From the NCBI GenBank assembly GCA_003520745.1, contig DOUE01000017.1, positions 104,531 to 131,476 of the forward strand: DNA of 26,946 bases, given 5' to 3'. Positions 20,714 to 26,946 of this stretch are shown one piece after another. This DNA is from Erysipelotrichaceae bacterium (lineage in GTDB: Bacteria > Bacillota_I > Bacilli_A > Erysipelotrichales > Erysipelotrichaceae). Both the position numbers and the translations under genes were made by a program. Each line of letters opens with the position of its first letter. The first letter of the stretch is position 1. Under the pieces are notes generated by a model. That model had not been told where the DNA came from and made no database searches. It was given only the letters and a program-made list of their open reading frames with translations.

Positions 20714-22213
20714 CTATTGTATCTCGTTTTCGTCGATCGGCGTTTCTTTTTGCCCGACCAGCGAAATCAACCAGCGATAGATTTCCACCATCGCATAGGT
20801 ATCCATCGAACAATATTCCAATAATTCCTTCTTGCTTTGACCATCGTCTTCATCTTCCGAGTCTTCCATTTCACGGTACTGGTAGACCGCTTCCATGCCG
20901 TGTTGGATGGAGAGCTGCGAATAGGATAAGTCGGGGTTGATCGCCTGGATGATTTTCTTGAGCGAGAAATTCCCGCGCATTTTCAGGTCGTAGACCGAAC
21001 CCGCGATGAACGGCTCCGCCAAATCGCGCATGCGCAGGATGATGGCTTCGAGTTTATCGGCGTACTGCGGGAATTGGCGTGCCAATTCCTTGAGTCGGAT
21101 GGCTTCGGCACCCATCGCGTTGTAGGCATAGACCGTCCCCTCTTCAGGCAGTTCCTTCAAGAGGTTCTCGATGAACCCGAGACGGCAGTCCTGGGTGCCA
21201 AGGAATTCCATATGGCGCAGGACGCCGTCCTCCAAGACATGGAGGGAATATTGAAACGGAAGGACGTCGAACGGACGCATCCCTTGATACGGCGGTAAAG
21301 CGTAGGTATCCCATTCGAAATCAAGAAAGGAAACCGGTCCTGATTTGGTTTGGTTTAGCCAATGGTTCAAGGCGTTGCGGTCCGCAAACAAACCGCCTAG
21401 TCGATCCGCCATGATCTGGGCGAACTGGATGCGCGTCCCTTCGATCATGTCCAGGGGAATGTCGCTAAGGCGCTGGATCCCCATTTCGATCATCTCTTGC
21501 CGGCGGGAAGCCTGGGTCAGGAAAACGACGGAGTGGTCGGGCATCGGGTCATCCGCATAGAAACACTTCTCATAATGGTCGCAGCGTACCGTATACGGGC
21601 ATTCTTCCAGCGTGATCGGATAATCTTCCCACGCGTCGACCGCGAACATCGCATCCAGCGCGGGTTTCAGGTCGCGCATCTTCTCTTTTACCTTTTGGGT
21701 GATATTGACATGGGCTTGGCCGTTGGGCTTATAGAAGACCTCGGAAACCATCAGACAGGCATTCAAATCAAGCGTTTCCTCTTTAACATAATGATGGTTG
21801 AAATGAACGATCCGGATCTCGTTGATCTGGATGCCCTGCCGTGCCAATACCCAGCAATGGTTGGCATAGAAGCGGACGTCGTCGGCTTTGGGGAGGTTGC
21901 CCATGTAGGTGAAATAGACATCCCAACCGTTTTCGACCTTGCGGATGGCCGGGATCTTGACCCGTAGGCCATCGGCTTCGAAACGCCCTTTTAAAATCCA
22001 ATCGTGGGTTTCCATCGCATGCAAAACAGCCGTGACGTCGATTCCCTTCACGGCGGTGAATGCATTGGTGATTCCGAGTTTCTCGACCAGACAATCGCTG
22101 ATCGAACGATCCATGCGAACGAAACGGCGAAACGATTCCCTCGGTTCGCGGTTGTAGCTCCAGAATAAACGCGGGCAATAGAAAAAGCGTTTTAAATCGG
22201 AATGATGGTACAT
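20714..22213 (-). CDS. DUF2779 protein: Cas4-like cysteine domain plus DEDD exonuclease-like domain
   Basis: 499 residues, DUF2779 family, function unknown. The N-terminal part resembles the Cas4/AddB PD-(D/E)XK group: SDLKRFFYCPRLFW at 5-18 with Cys13, and three further cysteines at 205, 211 and 217 in ECPYTVRCDHYEKCFY, a pattern that could hold an iron-sulfur cluster. The E-x-K expected in strand three of the nuclease is not seen; the corresponding region reads WDVYFTYMG near 97-105. The C-terminal part is RNase H/DEDD-like: FLDFEWD (Asp298, Glu300), PFQYSLHVL, VYAYNAMGAEAIRL (Glu370), RMRDLAEPF (Asp397), RGNFSLKKII and YCSMDTYAMVEIY (Asp471). Start ATG 22213 has CAGGAG upstream. It follows ald by 13 bases. 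A DNA or RNA processing role is an inference. Confidence 0.85.
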   Translation of the reverse strand: MYHHSDLKRFFYCPRLFWSYNREPRESFRRFVRMDRSISDCLVEKLGITNAFTAVKGIDVTAVLHAMETHDWILKGRFEADGLRVKIPAIRKVENGWDVYFTYMGNLPKADDVRFYANHCWVLARQGIQINEIRIVHFNHHYVKEETLDLNACLMVSEVFYKPNGQAHVNITQKVKEKMRDLKPALDAMFAVDAWEDYPITLEECPYTVRCDHYEKCFYADDPMPDHSVVFLTQASRRQEMIEMGIQRLSDIPLDMIEGTRIQFAQIMADRLGGLFADRNALNHWLNQTKSGPVSFLDFEWDTYALPPYQGMRPFDVLPFQYSLHVLEDGVLRHMEFLGTQDCRLGFIENLLKELPEEGTVYAYNAMGAEAIRLKELARQFPQYADKLEAIILRMRDLAEPFIAGSVYDLKMRGNFSLKKIIQAINPDLSYSQLSIQHGMEAVYQYREMEDSEDEDDGQSKKELLEYCSMDTYAMVEIYRWLISLVGQKETPIDENEIQ

Positions 22214-22226
22214 TTCGTACTCCTGA

Positions 22227-23339
22227 CTAACAAAGGTCCGTATAAGGGGTGAATTCTAGATCAAGGGCCGTCGCGACCGCTTCATAGGTCAATTTTCCCT
22301 GACAGGTATTGATGCCGGCGATCAAGCCGGGTTCTTTCATGATGGCTTTCTTCACGCCGTTGTCGGCGATCAGCAATCCGTAACGCAAGGTCGCGTTGGT
22401 CAGCGCGATCGTCGAGGTACGGGGTACCGCTCCCGGCATGTTGGCGACGCAATAATGGATGATCCCGTCGACTTCGAACGTCGGGGCGTCATGGTAGGTC
22501 GCATGCGTCGTTTCGAAGCATCCGCCCTGGTCGACCGCGACATCCACCAAAACACTGCCCTTACGCATCAAGGAAAGCATCTCTTTGGTTATGACTTTCG
22601 GTGCGCTGGCACCCGGAATCAAGACGGCGCCGATGACGACGTCCGCTTTGCGCAAATATTCGCGGATGCTCGCCGGTGTGCTATACACGGTTTGGATCCG
22701 GCTTCCGAAAAGCTGGTCCAGTTCGCATAGACGATCGATGTTGCGGTCGAAGACACTGACATCCGCACCCATGCCGATTGCGATCTGCACCGCGTTGGTC
22801 CCGACGGTTCCCCCGCCGACGACCATGACGTGGCCTTTACGGACACCCGGGACACCCGCCAACAAGACACCTGCGCCCCCGAAGGGTTTCTCAAGGTATT
22901 TCGCGCCTTCCTGGACGCTAAGCCGGCCGGCGATTTCACTCATCGGTTTCAGTAAAGGCAAGCCTCCCGAACGATCGACGATGGTTTCATAAGCGACTCC
23001 GATCGCTTTTTTCTCCATGAGCGCCAAGGTTAGATTCTTATCCGCCGCTAAATGGAGATAGGTGAACAGAATCTGGTTCTCACGGATCAAAGGATACTCA
23101 GCCGGAAGCGGTTCTTTGACTTTGATGATCATTTCGGCTCTCGCCCAGACTTCCTCGGCGGTATCGATCATCACGGCACCCAGTTTGACATATTCGTCAT
23201 CCGAGAACCCTGAACCGACGCCTGCGTTTTTCTCGATCAGGACGCTATGTCCGTGTTCGATGTAGTTGAAAGCATGCTGTGGGGTTAGACCGACGCGGTA
23301 TTCATGTTTCTTGATTTCTTTGACGCATCCGATAATCAT
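22227..23339 (-). CDS. ald: Alanine dehydrogenase
   Basis: 370 residues, the standard length. It catalyses NAD-dependent reversible oxidative deamination of L-alanine to pyruvate and ammonia. Key residues are in place: Arg15 in EYRVGLTP, Lys75 in KVKEPLP, His96 in TYLHLAAD, the NAD-binding [11 protein letters not shown] at 173-183 with Asp198 after the second strand, Asp270 in VAVDQGG, and the [16 protein letters not shown] signature. ATG 23339 ([10 protein letters not shown]) follows AGGAGAAACAAC and gives the family N-terminus; an in-frame upstream start at 23375 lies in the promoter. It heads a closely spaced run with DUF2779, the phospholipase-like gene and the dipeptidase, and may feed alanine released from peptides into pyruvate. 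Confidence 0.97.
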   Translation of the reverse strand: MIIGCVKEIKKHEYRVGLTPQHAFNYIEHGHSVLIEKNAGVGSGFSDDEYVKLGAVMIDTAEEVWARAEMIIKVKEPLPAEYPLIRENQILFTYLHLAADKNLTLALMEKKAIGVAYETIVDRSGGLPLLKPMSEIAGRLSVQEGAKYLEKPFGGAGVLLAGVPGVRKGHVMVVGGGTVGTNAVQIAIGMGADVSVFDRNIDRLCELDQLFGSRIQTVYSTPASIREYLRKADVVIGAVLIPGASAPKVITKEMLSLMRKGSVLVDVAVDQGGCFETTHATYHDAPTFEVDGIIHYCVANMPGAVPRTSTIALTNATLRYGLLIADNGVKKAIMKEPGLIAGINTCQGKLTYEAVATALDLEFTPYTDLC

Positions 23340-23364
23340 GTTGTTTCTCCTCATTCTCTGGTTC

Positions 23365-23379
23365 AATTGTATCACAATT
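23365..23379 (-). promoter_or_regulatory. Promoter and small inverted repeat before ald
   Basis: Minus strand TGATACAAT gives an extended -10 (TACAAT at 23366-23371); no good -35 is seen. The same bases form AATTGT, GAT, ACAATT, a 6-bp inverted repeat covering the -10, a possible operator. The ald ATG is about 27 bases downstream. Confidence 0.55.
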
Positions 23380-23607
23380 ACCCGAGGTCGGTTTTATGCA
23401 TTTGTCATTGATTCCATGAATTTTCACGATTTGGGTTGCAGTTTTTGACTTTCACCCCGATTTCCCGGATTCTTGCTTAAATCTGTGTTTCTACATCATC
23501 GCTTCCATGAATTACGCTGTAATTTTCATCGGAATACGACCGAAAATATTCCCGGTTTTCACAATATTTTCAAAATTCGCATCTTTTTTTTCAATATTTC
23601 TTCGTTA
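23380..23607. other. AT-rich intergenic region between ald and the opu operon
   Basis: No gene is visible. It holds an 11-base direct repeat TTCCATGAATT (23412-23422 and 23503-23513) and a perfect 9-bp inverted repeat, GAAAATATT (23542-23550) with AATATTTTC (23563-23571). A further CAATATTTC occurs near 23592. The TTTTCA motif recurs several times. The runs of A and T just before the opu promoter could act as an UP element. Confidence 0.6.
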
Positions 23608-23642
23608 ACTGACAACTTATATGTTATATTAAGTATGTCAGT
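23608..23642 (+). promoter_or_regulatory. opu promoter region with a long imperfect palindrome
   Basis: ACTGACA (23608-23614) is repeated inverted as TGTCAGT (23636-23642), with ACTTA and TAAGT nested inside; two single-base indels separate otherwise matching arms. In the middle lies TGTTATATT, an extended -10 (TATATT at 23625-23630). The -35 is weak, as expected for a regulated promoter. The transcript would start near 23637, about 29 bases before the lipoprotein ATG. Confidence 0.55.
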
Positions 23643-23665
23643 GTTTAGACATGGAGGAAAAATAC

Positions 23666-24661
23666 ATGAAAAAACAAAAGATGTTTTTATTTTGCGCACT
23701 ATCGCTTGTTCTGCTCCTATCCGCGTGTTCACCCAGCGGTTCGACCAAAAAAACCGTCGTCTTCGCCGATGCCGGATGGGATAGCATCCAGATCCACAAC
23801 GCGGTCGCGGGCTATATCCTGGAGAAGGGCTTTGGCTTTGAGTGGTCGCAAGTCACGGGCTCGACCGCGATCACCTACCAAGCGCTCGTCGATGGCGAGA
23901 TCGATGTCTACATGGAAGTATGGACCGACAATATCGCGCCTTATTATGACGATAAAGCGTCCGGTTCCTTTGATGAATACGGAATCAACTATGACGACAA
24001 CAACCAAGGGTTCTACGTTCCACGATACGTCATCGAAGGCGATGCGTCGCGAGGGATCGCCGCGTCCGCCCCGGACTTGAAAACGGTCGCCGATCTGAAG
24101 AAGTATCCTCATCTCTTCAAGGATGATGAAAATCCATCGATGGGTCGGGTTTACGGCGGTATCCCCGGATGGGCGGTCGATACGATCTTGCTCAATAAGT
24201 TCAATTTCTACAACATGGATGAGAATTTCGTCTACTTCAGACCGGGTTCGGATGCCGCATTGGCCAGCGTATTGACGGCCGCCTATGAAAAAGGCGAAGC
24301 GATCGTCGGTTATTATTGGGAACCGACCTGGTTGTTGGCGAAATACGACTTCGTGCTCTTGGAAGACGCACCGTACAACGCCGCGACGTTTGAGAACGGC
24401 GAGACCGCTTTCCCGGCGGTGAAAGTCACCATCGCCGGGCGAAAAGGATTCAAGGATGAATACCCGGACGCAGCGGCCTTCCTTTCGAAGTACAGAACAT
24501 CCAGCGCCTTGAATTCGAGCATGCTATTGCATATGCAGGAAACCAAGGATAATGCGCTGAAAACGGCGGTCTGGTTCCTTAAGGAAAATACCGAACTACT
24601 AAAAACATGGTTGGACGCGGATGAATTGGCGAAAGTCACCGCCGCTTTGGAAAAGGAATAG
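23666..24661 (+). CDS. opuAC: Glycine betaine-type ABC transporter substrate-binding lipoprotein
   Basis: 331 residues from ATG 23666, behind a GGAGGA ribosome binding site. The signal peptide MKKQKMFLFCALSLVLLLSAC ends in a lipobox (L-S-A-C) with lipidated Cys21, so the protein is anchored outside the membrane. The mature part is an OpuAC-type type II binding fold. Tryptophans expected in the aromatic cage that holds the quaternary ammonium are at 86 (EVWTDN), 169 (GIPGWAVD) and 218 (YYWEPTW). The likely ligand is glycine betaine or proline betaine; carnitine or choline-O-sulfate cannot be excluded. It is first in the operon, upstream of permease and ATPase. Confidence 0.93.
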   Translation: MKKQKMFLFCALSLVLLLSACSPSGSTKKTVVFADAGWDSIQIHNAVAGYILEKGFGFEWSQVTGSTAITYQALVDGEIDVYMEVWTDNIAPYYDDKASGSFDEYGINYDDNNQGFYVPRYVIEGDASRGIAASAPDLKTVADLKKYPHLFKDDENPSMGRVYGGIPGWAVDTILLNKFNFYNMDENFVYFRPGSDAALASVLTAAYEKGEAIVGYYWEPTWLLAKYDFVLLEDAPYNAATFENGETAFPAVKVTIAGRKGFKDEYPDAAAFLSKYRTSSALNSSMLLHMQETKDNALKTAVWFLKENTELLKTWLDADELAKVTAALEKE

Positions 24662-24664
24662 CCA

Positions 24665-25525
24665 ATGGATTGGTTCTTTAACTTCCCTTTTAAATTCGGG
24701 TGGGATCCGGAGTCGATCGACCGCGTGATCAAACAATTCTCGATCGACAACAAAGTTTTCTTCGACGGTATAAAAGCCGGGCTTAACGGCATGATTTCGA
24801 CTCTATACAATATCCTTTCCTGGGTTCCCTGGTGGGGCTATTTGATTTTGGTCTTCGTCCTGGGTTACCTCATCAAAAAAAGTTGGAGAACGGCCGCCCT
24901 GTTCTCCGGCATGCTTTCATTGGTCGGTTTCTTCGGACTGTGGGATTTGATGCTGATCACCCTTTCGATCGTCCTGACTTCCGTCTTTCTATCCTTGCTG
25001 ATCGGTTTTCCGGTCGGAATCCTCATGTCGTTTTCCGATCGTGCGAATCGAATTTTGCGTCCTGTCCTGGATACGATGCAGACGATGCCGGTCTTCGTCT
25101 ACCTCATCCCCGCCGTCATGTTCTTCGGGCTTGGAAAAGCACCGGCCGTGTTGGCGACGACAATCTACGCCGTCGTTCCGATCATCCGGTTAACCAACCT
25201 TGGAATACGTCAAGTCGATGAAGAAGTCGTCGAAGCCGCGCGTGCCTTTGGTTCGACGCGGATGCAGACGATGATCAAAGTCCAGATTCCCCAGGCCAAG
25301 GCAACCATCATGACAGGGATCAACCAAACCTTGATGATGGCGATGGCGATGGTCGTCACCAGTTCGATGATCGGGGCCAGCGGTTTGGGCATGGAAGTAC
25401 TGATCAGTGTCAACCGGATCGAAATGGGGCGCGGGTTTGTGTCGGGGATGGCGGTCGTCATCGTCGCGATCATTCTTGACCGCCTTACGCAAAGCGTCGT
25501 AAAAGAGAAGGAGAAAAGTCTATGA
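24665..25525 (+). CDS. opuAB: Glycine betaine-type ABC transporter permease
   Basis: 286 residues, integral membrane permease of the OpuA/ProW family. A hydrophilic N-terminus (about 1-30) is followed by about six hydrophobic spans between 45 and 278. The central LSIVLTSVFLSLLIGFPVGILMSFSDRANRILRPVLDTMQTMPVFVYLIPAVMFFGLGKAPAV is characteristic of ProW. The cytoplasmic EAA loop, VEAARAFGSTRMQTMIKVQIPQA near 201-223, couples to the ATPase. It starts 3 bases after the lipoprotein stop, with AAGGAA upstream, and its TGA overlaps the next ATG (ATGA), so the three genes form one operon. Confidence 0.95.
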   Translation: MDWFFNFPFKFGWDPESIDRVIKQFSIDNKVFFDGIKAGLNGMISTLYNILSWVPWWGYLILVFVLGYLIKKSWRTAALFSGMLSLVGFFGLWDLMLITLSIVLTSVFLSLLIGFPVGILMSFSDRANRILRPVLDTMQTMPVFVYLIPAVMFFGLGKAPAVLATTIYAVVPIIRLTNLGIRQVDEEVVEAARAFGSTRMQTMIKVQIPQAKATIMTGINQTLMMAMAMVVTSSMIGASGLGMEVLISVNRIEMGRGFVSGMAVVIVAIILDRLTQSVVKEKEKSL

Positions 25526-26709
25526 GTGAAAACGTAGTAGGGAAGGAAATCCTTCGTCTTGAGAATATATCGAAGATTTACGGGCGAAATAAAAAAGAAG
25601 CGGCCGAGTTGGCGCATAAAGGGCTAAAGAAAGATGAAATCAAGCAAAAAACCGGGGCGACACTCGCCTTGCACGACATCAACCTAAGCATCAACCAAGG
25701 TGAAGTGTTCGTCATCATCGGTCTATCGGGATCCGGGAAATCCACGCTTGTCCGCTTCATCAATAAGTTGCATGAACCCAGTACAGGGAAAATCCTGTAT
25801 GAAGGGAAAGACATCCTAACGCTAAGCAAGAAAGACATGATCGCGTTTCGAAGGGATAAGGTTTCGATGGTCTTCCAGCACTTCGGCTTGATGAGCCATC
25901 GCAACGTGATCGACAATGTGGCCTATGGTTTGGAAGTACGCGGGATCGATAAGGAAATCCGTTATGCGAAAGCCCGTGAGATGCTTCATCTGGTCGGACT
26001 TGGGGATATCGAAGAACAAACCATCGACAGTTGCTCGGGCGGAATGAAACAACGCATCGGGTTGGCACGGGCGTTGGCGAGCGATAGCGAAGTTCTGTTG
26101 ATGGATGAACCGTTCTCCGCTTTGGATCCGTTGGTTCGAAAAGAAATGCAGTTTGAACTGTTGACGATCCAACGTCGACTGAAGAAAACCATCGTCTTTA
26201 TCACCCATGACATGGATGAAGCGTTCAAACTCGGGGATCGTGTCGCGATTCTACGCGAAGGACGTTTGGTCCAAGTCTCCACGCCGCAATTCATGATCAC
26301 CAATCCGGCGGACGATTACGTGAAAACGTTTATCGAGAGTGCGGATAAAACGAAGGTCGTCAGCGTCTCGCAAATCATGCAGACGCCGACATGCGTCGTC
26401 CGCTTGACCGACGGGAGTGCCCGTGCATTGACGCAAATGCGTCTCAACGGGGTTTCTTCGGCCTATGTGGTGAATCAGCAGATGAAACTTCAGGGCATCG
26501 TGACGGCGAAGGACGCCTTGGATGCTTCCGCATCGAAGAAGCTTGTCGCCGACTTCATGCTGCAGGATGTCCCGACCGTGGACATCGACGCCATCATCGC
26601 GGATATCCTCCCGATCGCCGTCTCTGCACCGTATCCGATGGCCGTCATCGAAGATGGCGTACTACGCGGCATCGTCACCAAAGCCTCGGTCATCTCGACC
26701 ATGCTATAA
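25522..26709 (+). CDS. opuAA: Glycine betaine-type ABC transporter ATP-binding protein with CBS pair
   Basis: 395 residues, energising ATPase of the betaine importer. Visible: the family N-terminal extension (KNISKIYG-like ISKIYGRNKKEAAEL at 16-30), Walker A GLSGSGKST at 67-75, Q-loop Gln119, signature SGGM at 172-175, Walker B VLLMDEP at 191-197 and switch His229. The signature reads CSGGM where LSGGM is usual. A CBS tandem fills about 280-395; in OpuA-type importers this pair senses ionic strength or cyclic di-AMP and gates transport. The gene overlaps the permease by 4 bases and ends at a terminator. Confidence 0.96.
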   Translation: MSENVVGKEILRLENISKIYGRNKKEAAELAHKGLKKDEIKQKTGATLALHDINLSINQGEVFVIIGLSGSGKSTLVRFINKLHEPSTGKILYEGKDILTLSKKDMIAFRRDKVSMVFQHFGLMSHRNVIDNVAYGLEVRGIDKEIRYAKAREMLHLVGLGDIEEQTIDSCSGGMKQRIGLARALASDSEVLLMDEPFSALDPLVRKEMQFELLTIQRRLKKTIVFITHDMDEAFKLGDRVAILREGRLVQVSTPQFMITNPADDYVKTFIESADKTKVVSVSQIMQTPTCVVRLTDGSARALTQMRLNGVSSAYVVNQQMKLQGIVTAKDALDASASKKLVADFMLQDVPTVDIDAIIADILPIAVSAPYPMAVIEDGVLRGIVTKASVISTML

Positions 26710-26712
26710 AAG

Positions 26713-26738
26713 AACCCGGAGCGATTCTGGGTTTTAAT
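26713..26738. terminator. Terminator between the opu operon and the convergent dehydrogenase gene
   Basis: AACCCGGAG (26713-26721), loop CGA, TTCTGGGTT (26725-26733), with two G-T pairs, then TTAATTT. On the minus strand it is followed by CTTTTAT, so it can serve both convergent genes. It begins 4 bases after the opuAA stop and touches the dehydrogenase stop codon. Confidence 0.82.
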
Positions 26739-26946
26739 TTACTACGTTTATAGGATGACCTTGTAAAAATGCCGCCAAGTTTTCTTCCACGATTTCCAAC
26801 AGCCGTCGACGTGCTTCGATCGGCGCCCAGGCGATATGCGGCGTGAGGATGCAATTCTTGATTTCAAGGAGAACATGGTTGGCTTGTATGGGTTCTTTGG
26901 ATACCACATCCAACGCCGCGTATCCGACTTTCTTCGAGTTCAGGGC
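26734..26946 (-). CDS. D-2-hydroxyacid dehydrogenase (glycerate/hydroxypyruvate reductase-like), C-terminal 70 residues
   Basis: Partial gene entering from the right edge; the stop TAA is at 26736-26734. The translation contains YAALDVVSKEPIQANHVLL, ILTPHIAWAPIEARRRLLEIVEENL and ends AFLQGHPINVVN. The E-P after the DVxS segment, the TPHIAW with the catalytic histidine and the final N-V-V-N are characteristic of NAD(P)-dependent D-isomer 2-hydroxyacid dehydrogenases. TPHIAWAxxEAR is most frequent in the glycerate dehydrogenase / hydroxypyruvate reductase group. The nucleotide-binding domain is outside the window, so the exact substrate is open. Confidence 0.88.
   Translation of the reverse strand, partial: ALNSKKVGYAALDVVSKEPIQANHVLLEIKNCILTPHIAWAPIEARRRLLEIVEENLAAFLQGHPINVVN

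Noticed and set aside
20714..22213. DUF2779 gene as part of a CRISPR-Cas locus because of its Cas4-like N-terminus
   Set aside because: No repeat-spacer array and no cas1, cas2 or effector gene occur in the window; the neighbours are metabolic.
23473..23784. 103-codon open frame across the opu promoter
   Set aside because: It overlaps the opuAC signal peptide in another frame and has no ribosome binding site; the region before 23640 looks regulatory.
1..26946. tRNA, rRNA, insertion sequence, integrase or prophage
   Set aside because: No cloverleaf, transposase-like protein, terminal repeats or phage genes were seen. The T-box consensus GGTACCGCG is riboswitch sequence, not tRNA.
1..26946. 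Mycoplasma-type genetic code (TGA as Trp)
   Set aside because: TGA ends several genes at the expected lengths, and Trp positions in conserved motifs use TGG.

Overview
The window reads as chromosomal DNA of a low-GC-type Gram-positive (Bacillota, class Bacilli in the broad sense), although its own base composition is near 50% GC. The lineage is inferred from gene content: a MraZ-RsmH-FtsL-PBP division and wall cluster, SepF and DivIVA, a long-form HPF, YeeI-type YebC, TmcAL, TagD, and T-box leaders on pheS and ileS. TGA is used as a stop (for example tmcAL, tagD, divIVA, and the ATGA overlap of the opu genes), so the code is the standard bacterial one. A class B penicillin-binding protein indicates a peptidoglycan wall. 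The compact gene set and the L32 sequence would suit a walled lineage near the Mollicutes boundary, but that placement is a guess.

Layout. 1-3120 (minus): dcw operon mraZ-rsmH-ftsL-pbp (pbp runs off the left edge), with a four-box MraZ operator at its promoter. 3134-4715 (minus): DUF177/YceD gene and rpmF, a terminator-like hairpin, then an esterase. 4736-7261 (minus): a seven-TM diguanylate cyclase preceded by a monoacylglycerol-lipase-like hydrolase. 7302-8490: divergent plus-strand tmcAL, converging on tagD through a shared palindromic terminator. 8478-9657 (minus): yebC-tagD. 9665-13344 (minus): pheS-pheT behind a Phe T-box. 13341-14097 (minus): a SpoU-type RNA methyltransferase that may be leaderless. 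14152-17612 (minus): divIVA, then ileS with its own compact T-box. 17620-18682 (minus): hpf, then sepF. 18763-23379 (minus): ald, DUF2779, Zn-dependent phospholipase C-like and M19 dipeptidase genes, closely packed. 23380-23665: AT-rich divergent control region with inverted repeats. 23666-26738 (plus): glycine-betaine-type ABC importer. 26734-26946 (minus): C-terminus of a D-2-hydroxyacid dehydrogenase.

Most genes are housekeeping: wall and division, translation (two aminoacyl-tRNA synthetases, tRNA and rRNA modification, ribosome hibernation and rescue) and osmoprotection. I see no phage, insertion sequence, CRISPR array, rRNA or tRNA. The features that look least ordinary are regulatory: the 10-bp phased MraZ boxes, an unusually compact ileS T-box sharing a block with the pheS T-box, a candidate leaderless gene, a perfect palindrome over the hpf -10, and a long imperfect palindrome before the opu operon. 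A DUF2779 protein that keeps Cas4-like cysteines but seems to lack the nuclease E-x-K is the most interesting coding feature. I found no clear case of a wholly new multi-gene system.
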